Source: Desulfurococcales archaeon
GTDB lineage: Archaea > Thermoproteota > Thermoprotei_A > Sulfolobales > Desulfurococcaceae
Direction: 5' to 3'
Assembly (NCBI GenBank): GCA_027067785.1
Contig: JAMOVL010000041.1
Location: forward strand, 1-32,961
Length of the DNA stretch: 32,961 nt
In this document: positions 1-9,403 of the stretch, piece after piece
How the letters are laid out: each line of letters starts with the position of its first letter
How positions within the stretch are numbered: position 1 is the first letter of the stretch
Notes under the pieces: generated by a model
Databases searched by the model: none
Seen by the model: only the letters and a program-made list of their open reading frames with translations
What the model was told of the DNA's origin: nothing
Position numbers and translations under genes: made by a program

Positions 1-1
1 A

Positions 2-277
2 GGCAAGCACTCCTACACGATAACCTCGCCGATCGCTGGAGCCGTTACATACATAGATAACGCAGCCATAACAACAATCGCACGTGCAGCTGGTGCACCA
101 TTCGACAAAGGGGCCGGAGTATATCTGCACGCCAAAGTAGGCTATAGAGTCAACAAGGGAGACCCATTAATAACAATATACAGCAGTAGCTCTACACGTC
201 TCCAAGAAGCAGTCAACCTAGCGACTAGATACTCACCACTAATAGTTGAAGGCATGTTGCTCAAAGTACTACCGTAA
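2..277 (+). CDS. AMP phosphorylase / thymidine phosphorylase family, C-terminal fragment (truncated by window start)
   Basis: Frame-2 translation GKHSYTITSPIAGAVTYIDNAAITTIARAAGAPFDKGAGVYLHAKVGYRVNKGDPLITIYSSSSTRLQEAVNLA..; the IARAAGAP-DKGAG-Y-K-G--V--GDPL-TIY pattern is typical of the C-terminal domain of archaeal AMP/thymidine phosphorylases; TAA at 275-277. Confidence 0.85.
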   Translation, partial: GKHSYTITSPIAGAVTYIDNAAITTIARAAGAPFDKGAGVYLHAKVGYRVNKGDPLITIYSSSSTRLQEAVNLATRYSPLIVEGMLLKVLP

Positions 278-311
278 ACCAAGGTCTTTTCTTAAATAAA
301 TTCCTTTGTTT

Positions 312-1112
312 TTACTCTTGCTTCAACTCGACCCGGATATTCTTGAGCCTTGTCGATGCAGGGAGAACGTTTTTCAAGAATCCTTCAATAACCCCTATTA
401 ATGCATTGGCGAGCTTATCATCTAGGACTACGAGCTTATCATTAACGAATAATCTTATCCCTCTGGTCTTGATACACTGTGAAGGAGTTATGATGCCTTT
501 TAAGAGTTTTTCAGCTATCTCGTGTTTTGAAGCCATGCCACATATGCTTGGCTCGACCGTTATGGCTGAGGAGATCTGGGATACTGCGTCGAGATATATT
601 TCTCTTGCAAGCTTCTCGGCTTCATCGATGAGTAGAGCATTGAAGCCCATTTGTAAGGCTTTCTCCACCGCCTCTAGATCATTACTGACAATATACCATA
701 ACCCCGGTTCTCCAGCGATTAGATCTACTTCGCCGGGCTCCTCGATGACCGCTATGGCTCTGCCGATATCGGATCCTTTAAAGCCCTCGGCGATCACTAA
801 TGGTGTATAGTAGGGTATGTTCTCAATAATTTCTTCAAGGCTCTCCATAGGCTCGGAAACAATTATTAGTTCTTCGGGATTAGATACTACGATATTTGTG
901 GCGCCGGCATACCTATATCTTGCAGCATCACCTAGATCCTCAAGGATAGATGAGCTCGTCTGCAGAATAATCACGGGCTTAACGCCTAGACGATTAAGTT
1001 CTCTAGTGAGAAGAACGCCCAGGCTTGTCTTTCCTACTCGTGACTTCACAGAAATTATTCTGTAAACACAGGTTAGCCCCTCTAGGAGTCTATGTCTATT
1101 CTTCGGCGCCAT
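312..1112 (-). CDS. P-loop NTPase, molybdopterin-guanine dinucleotide biosynthesis MobB-like
   Basis: 266-aa ORF, ATG start; N-terminal RIISVKSRVGKTSLGVLLTRELNRLG.. P-loop-like motif, then LVIAEGFKGSD motif seen in MobB-like proteins; the first Gly of the canonical P-loop is replaced by Ser. Confidence 0.5.
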   Translation of the reverse strand: MAPKNRHRLLEGLTCVYRIISVKSRVGKTSLGVLLTRELNRLGVKPVIILQTSSSILEDLGDAARYRYAGATNIVVSNPEELIIVSEPMESLEEIIENIPYYTPLVIAEGFKGSDIGRAIAVIEEPGEVDLIAGEPGLWYIVSNDLEAVEKALQMGFNALLIDEAEKLAREIYLDAVSQISSAITVEPSICGMASKHEIAEKLLKGIITPSQCIKTRGIRLFVNDKLVVLDDKLANALIGVIEGFLKNVLPASTRLKNIRVELKQE

Positions 1113-1337
1113 GCGTATTTACACCACACTTCGTTCCAAGATATAAATTGAACGTACACTAGAATCTAGGTTCTCCCGACTAATTTAGATATCCACAAAA
1201 AGACATTGGTTTTCCAGTAATGGTTTTGTCTGGCCGAATAGTTGTAAAGGTGATATTGTGGATAGTTCATGGTTGACCTTATAAATTGTTACGTGGATAT
1301 ATCCTTAGACTAGTAAACATTTTTCGCAGGTGTAAGC

Positions 1338-2717
1338 ATGCCCGAGAAATATGATGTAGCAATTATCGGTGCAGGCGTCGCGGGGCTGACCGCGGCGTAT
1401 GACCTGGTTGCCCGGGGCTTCAAAGTAGCTGTTATTGAGAGCAAGCCCCGGGAACGAATAGGTGATAAGACCTGTGGCGATGCCATAGGCACTCATCATT
1501 TCACCGAGCTCGGATGGAAGCCTCCATCAAATATTATAGACCACAAATACTCTGGGGTAAAGATCTATAGTCCTAGCGAGAAATACGGCCTCGCCGTCCC
1601 GGGCGAGGGAGTTAGTGTTAATCGTGTTAAATTCGGTCAATGGCTACTATCACGTGTTCTTGATCATGGCGGTGTTCTCTACGATAAACATGTCCTTGTT
1701 GATGTCGGTCTGAAGAACAACCGTGTCGAGAAGATCATCGTGAAGGAAGTCGGGGAACCCGGAGTCAAGGAAATATATGCTGAGGCATTCATAGATGCGA
1801 GCGGTGCTAAGCCCAGTCTCCGCCCGAGACTCCCGAGAGAATGGCCTATAGCGGAAAGGCCCTACATGACCGATTTCAACATCGCTTATAGAGAAGTTAT
1901 TGAGCTAGAGAAACCGCTTGAAACCGATAAGGAATACGCCGTCATCTATCTAAATACCGAGATAGCGCCTGGAGGGTACTGGTGGTTATTCCCCAAGGAC
2001 CCGGAGGGCAGAACTATAAATGTTGGCCTAGGCGTTGTCTGGGGGCCGCAGGGCTATAATCCGAGGCACAACTACAACAAGTACCTTAAACCCAGGTTCA
2101 AAGGCAGATTGATACATGCTGGTGGAGGCATAGTACCGACACGTAGACCGCTCCCCACGCTTGTATGGAGCAATGTAGGAGTAGTCGGTGATGCAGCATA
2201 CACTGTTAACCCTGTCCACGGAGGCGGAATAGGATCTTCGATGCTTTCGGCCAGTATAGTAGCCAGGAATATGGCTAACGCGCTCGAGTCAGGAAGAGTG
2301 GATGAGACGACAATGTGGAAGGCAAACAAGGAATACATGGCAGTATACGGTGCGAAACAGGCTTCACTAGATATTCTGAGAATGTATCTCCAGAAGCTTA
2401 CAAACGATGATTTCGAATGGATACTGAAGAACAAGATAGTTGACGGAGCCTCAATATATGATCTGGGGACAAAGGGTAGTCTCGTTGAGGAAATAGTCCG
2501 TGGCGTAGGCAGGCTGATCAGACTCTTGGGAAGACCGAGCCTGCTGAACCAGCTCAGAATAGTTAGGAGCTATATGAACAGGGTTAAAACACTATATCTC
2601 GACGAATACCCAGAATCACCAGATAAACTCCATGAATGGATGCTCCGTGCAGACTCTGTCTTCGACGAGTATAGGGTTGAGATAGGATACGATCCTGGGC
2701 CAAGGGTTAAATGGTGA
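1338..2717 (+). CDS. Geranylgeranyl reductase family FAD-dependent oxidoreductase
   Basis: N-terminal Rossmann FAD motif DVAIIGAGVAGLTAAYDLVARGFKVAVIE; CGDAIG; GGYWWLFPK; GVVGDAAYTVNPVHGGGIGSSMLSA, characteristic of archaeal GGR family. Confidence 0.85.
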   Translation: MPEKYDVAIIGAGVAGLTAAYDLVARGFKVAVIESKPRERIGDKTCGDAIGTHHFTELGWKPPSNIIDHKYSGVKIYSPSEKYGLAVPGEGVSVNRVKFGQWLLSRVLDHGGVLYDKHVLVDVGLKNNRVEKIIVKEVGEPGVKEIYAEAFIDASGAKPSLRPRLPREWPIAERPYMTDFNIAYREVIELEKPLETDKEYAVIYLNTEIAPGGYWWLFPKDPEGRTINVGLGVVWGPQGYNPRHNYNKYLKPRFKGRLIHAGGGIVPTRRPLPTLVWSNVGVVGDAAYTVNPVHGGGIGSSMLSASIVARNMANALESGRVDETTMWKANKEYMAVYGAKQASLDILRMYLQKLTNDDFEWILKNKIVDGASIYDLGTKGSLVEEIVRGVGRLIRLLGRPSLLNQLRIVRSYMNRVKTLYLDEYPESPDKLHEWMLRADSVFDEYRVEIGYDPGPRVKW

Positions 2718-3253
2718 TAGTCGCGGGCCTGGACCTGAGGGCGCGTAGCGATAAGCCCACGGGAATAGCTTTTCTTAAAGACAATAAACTCGTTTTTGTA
2801 TCCAAGACCTATACCGATGAAGAAATAATCGCGCTCCTCACAAGATATAAGCCACTAGTGGTTGCCCTAGATGCCCCGCTATCACATGCAAATGGATTTA
2901 GAGAAGTCGATAAAAAGATGATCAGGCAGGGCTATCGAGTTCTACCACCGGGATGGAAATCCATGAAGATGCTCGTATCAAGAGCGCTCAGGATCAAAGC
3001 ATTATTGAGCGATAAAGGCATATATGTGATAGAGACTCATCCCAGAAGCTCGCTCAAATCCTCGGGCTGTAGCATAGAGGAATTACTGGGTATGGTAGGG
3101 ATCGAAAAGGAAAGAATAAGGTGCTTGTCGAGGGATGAGGTGGATGCAGTGGTAGCTGCTTTGACAGCCTATTATTATGTTAGGGGAGAATATGTTAGCG
3201 TGAAAGACGTGGATGGAGAGATAATATTGTTGCCGAGAATATGCGGTTTATAG
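2711..3253 (+). CDS. DUF429-like (predicted RNase H-fold) protein
   Basis: 180 aa; MVIVAGLDLRARSDKPTGIAFL.. VVALDAPLS.. pattern typical of DUF429 proteins; overlaps the upstream stop by 7 bp. Confidence 0.6.
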   Translation: MVIVAGLDLRARSDKPTGIAFLKDNKLVFVSKTYTDEEIIALLTRYKPLVVALDAPLSHANGFREVDKKMIRQGYRVLPPGWKSMKMLVSRALRIKALLSDKGIYVIETHPRSSLKSSGCSIEELLGMVGIEKERIRCLSRDEVDAVVAALTAYYYVRGEYVSVKDVDGEIILLPRICGL

Positions 3254-3259
3254 ACGGGT

Positions 3260-4243
3260 TTAGGATAGATACTGTGGTGCGATCTCCACTATCCTATTCA
3301 TAATGTAGTCGAGAACAGCTGTCTCACTGAATGGTTTCTTTAGTTTTATAAGTAATGGTATTTTCAGTGCAAACCCGCTTGCATGTGGGTGACCTCCTCC
3401 TCCGAGGGCTTTGGCTATTTCTCTGATGTTAACATTTCTGCTTCTCAGACTGACTTTTCCCTGATCAGATATGACAGCGACTACTTCAGCGTTTTTCCTG
3501 GCCATGATATAGGCGGCCGCAAAGCTGTTCTCGATGTACTTGTTGGACTTGATGAAAGCGAAGATTATTCCGTTGATATTCTTGATCCTTACATGTTTTT
3601 CTATCTCCTTGTACGCGTTGATCTCCTTCTCAACCCTCTCAATGAGTATATCGTTAAAGCTTTTATCCCATAGTTTTTCCTCGAGAATAGTTTCGAGGAC
3701 TTTCATTCTCCACGTGTCAGGATCATCTCTACGTATGAGTCTGAGATACCATGGGCCCAGCCAGTGATCGAACCTCCATAGATCTCCTGAGCATACTCCT
3801 CTGACAAGTTCTTCTACGAAGTCCTTATTGATTTGTTCTCGATGTTGAGCATATCGTGCTACGACGCCGGTGGCACAGATAGATCTATCAACATGTATGT
3901 CAACACCTATTTTCTCGAATTCTTTGAGCCATTCCGCGTCCCATACGTGGTGATCATACCATTCTATCCTTATTCCTCCACGGATCTTTTCCTCGAGAAT
4001 AGGCTTGATGTATTCGAAGGTTTTCTGGTTCATCCCCAGATCCATGAAGGCTATCGTACCGACATCATTGATCTTCTTTATCTTTTTGAAGGCCTCTATT
4101 AGCAGGTATGGCTCTGTGAACATTATATGGGCTGGCATGTAGCCCCTATAGTGAATATATACTGCGGCAGACCCTACTCCATCCATATCGGTGTGTGTCA
4201 CAACCATGTATTTATCGGAGCCACTCAATGTTCTTGCCACCAC
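3260..4243 (-). CDS. DHH/DHHA1-family phosphoesterase
   Basis: 327 aa; MVVTHTDMDGVGSAAVYI, IEWYDHHVWD, C-terminal VSLRSRNVNIREIAKALGGGGHPHASGF (DHHA1-like GGGGH motif); GTG start. Confidence 0.85.
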   Translation of the reverse strand: MVARTLSGSDKYMVVTHTDMDGVGSAAVYIHYRGYMPAHIMFTEPYLLIEAFKKIKKINDVGTIAFMDLGMNQKTFEYIKPILEEKIRGGIRIEWYDHHVWDAEWLKEFEKIGVDIHVDRSICATGVVARYAQHREQINKDFVEELVRGVCSGDLWRFDHWLGPWYLRLIRRDDPDTWRMKVLETILEEKLWDKSFNDILIERVEKEINAYKEIEKHVRIKNINGIIFAFIKSNKYIENSFAAAYIMARKNAEVVAVISDQGKVSLRSRNVNIREIAKALGGGGHPHASGFALKIPLLIKLKKPFSETAVLDYIMNRIVEIAPQYLS

Positions 4244-4317
4244 TGCCTTGTCGAATCATTTTATCTAGCCTTATAAGGAAATATAAAGTAAGTGATAACC
4301 CGGTATAAAGTAGTGGT

Positions 4318-5559
4318 GTGAACACGGGCTTGCCGGGTATACCTAGAGATCTCTGTCTACGTTGCAAGGGCTACCGTAATCTATGCGGTCTAGGATATTG
4401 TCCCCTTCTCCGGAGCTTCCGCGGCAAGGTCAAGGTTATCACGAGTATTAATGATACGAGGGTTAACGGGGCAACTCCTCCTTCTGCGCTTGTCGGGGAG
4501 CATGGGTACCCCTATATTAACGTCTATATAGGGTTGCCTCCAAGTGTATACGGCGATGAGGCGAAGAAATATGATGATCCCCGTTCATGGTTCCTGAGGC
4601 TCGGCCTAGGCGATATTATAGAGCTGAGATCTCAGCTTGTCTACGCTAAGAAGAAGAGCAGAGCTAATAATCCATGGAGGCTCTATGAGGAAGAGATAGG
4701 ATTAGCTGCTCTATCAAGAAGGCCTGTAGATGCAGAAGCAGAGCTCTCAAACATACCGAGACCGAGACTAAAGCTTGATCCTCTTCTACCACCGATGGGG
4801 CCGAGCATTACTGCCCGTAGAATAAGAGTTTCCGGGAATCCATCGCTACACCCGGTATTGGAGAAGACTATATGGGATGACCTTAGGGCCGAACAAGCTG
4901 TGTGGAGACTCCACAGAGTAGGCCTAGATCACTATGAGATAATTAGGGCTTTATCGCTAGGATTCATCGGTACGTTGAAGCGTAGAAGACTCGTGCCAAC
5001 AAGGTGGAGCATAACAGCGGTAGATAGTATGCTCGCCAAGATGTACTTGAAGAAAATACATTTATCCAGACCAGTAAGCGATATACTCGTATATCACGCC
5101 GAGTATCTTTACAATAAGTACACGATAATACTAGCGCCCGGCCGGTATACCTCGACATGGATAGAGGTATGGATGCCTAACAGTCTCTGGAACCCGCATG
5201 CAGAGCCCTCAATACTCATAATAAAGGATGACTACTGGGGACGCCCCGAGAAAATGGATGGAGGATTCCTCGCAGCGAGAACCCCGATCCTCGAGCATTT
5301 AGCCCGTATGAATAGGCAGGCTAAAGTCATCATTCTGAGAGAAGTACTGCCACAATACATTTATCCCGTTGGAAACTGGCAGATAAGAATGACTGTCGCC
5401 GAAGCCCTCCGTCGAGGTCCCGTGTTGAAAAACCCTATGAAGAACGAGCTACTATTATATCTTAGAAAAACACATAGTGTACCCGATCACATCTATGACT
5501 ATGTATGTAGGAAAATATATGGCGAGAGGCAGTTGACCCTCGATGATTTTCGGCATTAA
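4318..5559 (+). CDS. nreA: NreA-type archaeal DNA repair protein
   Basis: 413 aa; N-terminal Cys cluster CLRCKGYRNLCGLGYCPLL, NGATPPSALVGEHGYPYINVYIG, C-terminal PIP-box-like QLTLDDF; GTG start. Confidence 0.8.
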   Translation: MNTGLPGIPRDLCLRCKGYRNLCGLGYCPLLRSFRGKVKVITSINDTRVNGATPPSALVGEHGYPYINVYIGLPPSVYGDEAKKYDDPRSWFLRLGLGDIIELRSQLVYAKKKSRANNPWRLYEEEIGLAALSRRPVDAEAELSNIPRPRLKLDPLLPPMGPSITARRIRVSGNPSLHPVLEKTIWDDLRAEQAVWRLHRVGLDHYEIIRALSLGFIGTLKRRRLVPTRWSITAVDSMLAKMYLKKIHLSRPVSDILVYHAEYLYNKYTIILAPGRYTSTWIEVWMPNSLWNPHAEPSILIIKDDYWGRPEKMDGGFLAARTPILEHLARMNRQAKVIILREVLPQYIYPVGNWQIRMTVAEALRRGPVLKNPMKNELLLYLRKTHSVPDHIYDYVCRKIYGERQLTLDDFRH

Positions 5560-6865
5560 TAGAAACAACAACGTAGAAGAGGAACTTCGTTCGAATAAAG
5601 AAGCATATGTTTTATCTATTTTCATATATGTTGCGTTCATAGTATCAATAGCCATGTCCATATATATGTTCTGGCAAACATATTTCTTATATCCAAACTT
5701 ATTAATCAAATTCAGCACATATTTTGTTTTGACAATATTCATATATATTGCTATAACAGAGATGTACGATCTGAACATTATGCTTTCAAAAATCAAGCTA
5801 TTCTCAGAATTGCTATATATTAATGTAGGCTATATTCTCATAGCTCTGAGCATTTTATTATCTGTGGACTTATTAACAGATATATTAACAAATATATCAA
5901 GTAGCTATGTTTATTTATTCACGATAACAGATATCATATTTATTCTAGGCGAAACAATCCTACTATATACCCTAGGAAGAAAAATATTGTCAGAACTCGA
6001 TCTAAAAAGGCTAATAGAAAGAATTTACGGCGACATATATGGACTCATAAGTAGTTTCTGGAAAAAGATCAAGAGATTAGACTTCTTTGCAGATACTACA
6101 TATTTAATATTCATGACGTTGCTAAACACCTACCTAGCAATAGGTTTTCAGGCAGTGAGGATATTCAGTGTCGTAACGGATCATATATCTATTAATTCTA
6201 TTCTGAACTGTCTAGTACTTATTATAATGATTAAGATCTTAATGTATTCGTTAACCATTTCATATATGACATATACCGGGGTAATACTTTCATCACAACA
6301 GAAGACTGAACTAAGAGATGTTCTACTTGCATTCAATAGACGTCAACCATTTATCGCGGCTATCTATTATAGGACAAATGACGAACTAAAGGATTATATC
6401 AAACATATTTTCAAAAACCCATTAAACGATGTAATCATAATAGTGCCATATGATCTTAAATCAGAGTGTGTGAAGTTTATCAAAGCTGTAGAGAATAATA
6501 ATACAGCTGTTATAATTTATCTGAGAAGCCAAATGGTTGCCCTTCAGAAACTGCCCATGTCAACAAATAAGAAGATATTCTACATAAGCTCGCCTCAATT
6601 TATGCAGATAAGCCATGTAATACGGGATGTCAGGCTTTCAGCTCCAACTTTAAGAATAGTATTTTGTCTAGTGGGTAAAGAGAGTGTAATCGAGAAATCA
6701 GGTACTACGACAGTCTACAGGTTTATTAGAAGTATACTAAACTATTTTTGTATAATTGGGTCTTCACGTGTGTTCATAGAATTTCTTGTTCCACAAAATA
6801 TTTCCAGCAAGATATTGGAGCTTTTATCACTAATTGTTCATGATAAATATACATTGTCTAAATAG
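5543..6865 (+). CDS. Polytopic membrane protein (about 6 TM segments by eye) with soluble C-terminal domain, possibly degenerate RecA-like/DUF835-like
   Basis: 440 aa; repeated hydrophobic segments in residues ~1-240 followed by soluble alpha/beta region with VYRFIRSILNYF..SRVFIEFLV; overlaps nreA end by 17 bp. Confidence 0.55.
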   Translation: MIFGINRNNNVEEELRSNKEAYVLSIFIYVAFIVSIAMSIYMFWQTYFLYPNLLIKFSTYFVLTIFIYIAITEMYDLNIMLSKIKLFSELLYINVGYILIALSILLSVDLLTDILTNISSSYVYLFTITDIIFILGETILLYTLGRKILSELDLKRLIERIYGDIYGLISSFWKKIKRLDFFADTTYLIFMTLLNTYLAIGFQAVRIFSVVTDHISINSILNCLVLIIMIKILMYSLTISYMTYTGVILSSQQKTELRDVLLAFNRRQPFIAAIYYRTNDELKDYIKHIFKNPLNDVIIIVPYDLKSECVKFIKAVENNNTAVIIYLRSQMVALQKLPMSTNKKIFYISSPQFMQISHVIRDVRLSAPTLRIVFCLVGKESVIEKSGTTTVYRFIRSILNYFCIIGSSRVFIEFLVPQNISSKILELLSLIVHDKYTLSK

Positions 6866-7049
6866 TAATGAATAATAAATATGTTTTTTGAAACCGTTGT
6901 AATGTATGAGAATATTTATCGGATACTGTTGCCGTTTGATTTTATGGAATAAATCAATATTTAGTCTCAGATACATACTAGTTATGTAGATGGAGCGAAA
7001 AAATATTATGCACAAGGAGTTTGCTTATGGGATGTATGGAGGGATTATT

Positions 7050-7790
7050 ATGAGTGTAATTGAAAAAATACCTACAGGAATCAAAGGATTTGACGAGATT
7101 ATTGAAGGGGGCCTGCCACGACCAGGTATAACATATATAATAGGTCATCCGGGCACAGGTAAGACCACACTGGCACTACAGATCCTCTATAACCGAGCGC
7201 TTCAAGGAGAAAAAGGAATGTATGTGTCGTTAACGGAAAAGAAAGAATCAGTTATCATGAGATATAAGAATTTCCCTGCATTCAAAAAACTAGAAGAATT
7301 TATCAATGAGAAAAAACTCATGTTATTCGAAGCCATACCAACTTATGGTCTCAGTAAGGATATGGTGATAAGCCTTATCGATGATGCATTTAACATTGCC
7401 CAAGAGAACGGGGTAAAGAATATCATATTTGATACAGTGACAAGTCTAACAATGTATCTTAAGAGAGACGAGGTACGTACGATTTTATCGTATATTAACG
7501 ATAAAATCTATAGCCAGAAGATAATGGGGATTATGATAGCAGAGCTCCCATTGTATAGCGAAGTAGTTAATCCTCCGAACGAGGAATTCATGTGTGACGT
7601 CCTAATAGTCATGGACTATGTATGGATCTATGCTGGGGCACCTAAGCTTGATGTGAGACTAATACCTGTTAAGAGCAGAGTAAGTAGAGTAGACAGGAGA
7701 TCGTATATTGCTGTGATATCACCGGAAACAGGTATAGAGGTAATAGGTACAATAGAGACGGAACATTTCACCCCATTCAGACAGGGATAA
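7050..7790 (+). CDS. KaiC/RecA-superfamily ATPase
   Basis: ORF open from 6990, but GGAGGG at 7038-7043 fits ATG 7050: MSVIEKIPTGIKGFDEIIEGGLPRPGITYIIGHPGTGKTTLALQIL (Walker A), NIIFDTVTSL (Walker B). Confidence 0.85.
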   Translation: MSVIEKIPTGIKGFDEIIEGGLPRPGITYIIGHPGTGKTTLALQILYNRALQGEKGMYVSLTEKKESVIMRYKNFPAFKKLEEFINEKKLMLFEAIPTYGLSKDMVISLIDDAFNIAQENGVKNIIFDTVTSLTMYLKRDEVRTILSYINDKIYSQKIMGIMIAELPLYSEVVNPPNEEFMCDVLIVMDYVWIYAGAPKLDVRLIPVKSRVSRVDRRSYIAVISPETGIEVIGTIETEHFTPFRQG

Positions 7791-7795
7791 CCTAG

Positions 7796-9331
7796 TTGAA
7801 CAACAGGTTTTCATCCTGTATACGTAGATCTATAAGGCATGCCCTCTTCATACCTTTATTCCTATTTATATTAATTATTCTAGTAACTGTTCTCTTCGTA
7901 TTATCGAGTTCAGGTACTACGATAATTGTTTCGCCTGATTTTCTCCTTATATCAATGATTGTTTATATGCTTTTCATCACACTATTCCTACGTGTTTACA
8001 ACTATGCTAAGACTGTTCTCGATATAGAGGTTTCGTGTGATATTATATCTTTGGAAAAACTCTTGTTTATCTACATCGTTACGATAATAATACCGTTGAT
8101 TTATCCAGTTAAAGAGAACTTATCATATGTCATAGACATATTTATAACGATAACAGCGATTATTGTACAACTACACTATGCATCCATATTATCAAGAATA
8201 TCGTATCTTATGGCTTCAACCTATAAATCGGGACAAGAGGAGACTCCAAGATTTCCGATGTATAGGTTTAGGAATATATGGCTTCTCCGAGGATTCATAG
8301 TTTTGGGAATCATACTTGTCCTAGCACTTTTTATATCTCTGAGATTTTTTATGTCCGGTATCAGCAATGATTACATAGTATTCATTGCCATCCTAACAAT
8401 ATTTTTTCTTGTATTATCAGGCATTTTGTCTATAAAATATAAGATAGCGAATGATCCGTATCGTGGCCTTAGATTTGCCTCCCTCTACAGGATGTTCACG
8501 ATCATGAATATGCTAGCAGTATTCATATTCTACGGAATCGCTACAGCAAGCACGAGAAAAATATATGGAACTATTGATCCGTATGTTGTATCATTTCTCG
8601 TCGAAACTGTTGCTGCTATGTTCATAATTGTTTATCTAAAGTACTCTCTCGACGATCTCATTGGATTGATAATAGTGTCCAAGGTTCCAGGGATAGCTAA
8701 GGAAGCCGGTATGCTTCCCATATATATGATTATACATGACATCCCTGTTATGGAGAGTATATCCAAGGTATCACACGCATTTAACGATATCTTAAGATCC
8801 ATATGGCTCGCTGGATTCCCTATAAACACGGTAATTTATATTTCGAAACCATATAGTCTTCTAAGAACAATGCTTCTTTTCAACTTTAACGAGACATTTG
8901 AAGAAGTCAAAGAAGAGATGACAAGTCTAGGTGAAGATTTCGTAAAAGTAGTTGGACCGCCTGAAGCCTATATATTTAATATAGCGTACCCAGTAGCTGA
9001 AACTCTACCACGTCCGCCGAGATATTATTTCAATATTAAAGTACATGAGAGAAACATTACGTTCGAGAGGATCTACTTAATACGTTCTATAATGAGCATT
9101 ATCAGAAAGTCGAAAGGTGTTCTATTAATAATAGAGGATCTATCTGATCTAATCAATATTAGTAGTTTCACGACAGTATATTCACTCATCAGAACACTCC
9201 TTTCCCTATTGAGACCAAACGTCGATGCAATGATCATAATCACGCCCGATTATAAGCCTCACGAACAATACATAAATGTTTTCAAGAACATAGCAAATAA
9301 CGTAGTGGATGTAACAAGATTATTAATCTAA
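7796..9331 (+). CDS. Polytopic membrane protein (about 8 TM segments by eye) with soluble C-terminal domain, possibly DUF835-like
   Basis: 511 aa, TTG start 6 bp after the KaiC-like stop; C-terminus KSKGVLLIIEDLSDLINISSFTTVYSLIRTLLSLLRPNVDAMIIITPDY resembles DUF835/KaiC-like folds. Confidence 0.55.
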   Translation: MNNRFSSCIRRSIRHALFIPLFLFILIILVTVLFVLSSSGTTIIVSPDFLLISMIVYMLFITLFLRVYNYAKTVLDIEVSCDIISLEKLLFIYIVTIIIPLIYPVKENLSYVIDIFITITAIIVQLHYASILSRISYLMASTYKSGQEETPRFPMYRFRNIWLLRGFIVLGIILVLALFISLRFFMSGISNDYIVFIAILTIFFLVLSGILSIKYKIANDPYRGLRFASLYRMFTIMNMLAVFIFYGIATASTRKIYGTIDPYVVSFLVETVAAMFIIVYLKYSLDDLIGLIIVSKVPGIAKEAGMLPIYMIIHDIPVMESISKVSHAFNDILRSIWLAGFPINTVIYISKPYSLLRTMLLFNFNETFEEVKEEMTSLGEDFVKVVGPPEAYIFNIAYPVAETLPRPPRYYFNIKVHERNITFERIYLIRSIMSIIRKSKGVLLIIEDLSDLINISSFTTVYSLIRTLLSLLRPNVDAMIIITPDYKPHEQYINVFKNIANNVVDVTRLLI

Positions 9332-9403
9332 GACTGCGTTTAACATCTTATAGTTATGTTTAGACAATGTTTTTAGCCCGGGTTTTGTAGGGGAGGGTTA
9401 TCA

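Noticed and set aside
343-1065. Plus-strand ORFs (343-810, 817-1065) opposite the MobB-like gene
   Set aside because: Low-complexity antisense translations, no recognisable domain; the minus-strand ORF has a P-loop and coherent sequence.
1113-1337. Possible tRNA or small RNA gene in the divergent intergenic region
   Set aside because: No cloverleaf-like stems or B-box seen; TATA-like elements explain the spacing.
3383-4102. Plus-strand ORFs opposite the DHH phosphoesterase
   Set aside because: Antisense shadows of a strongly conserved DHH/DHHA1 gene.
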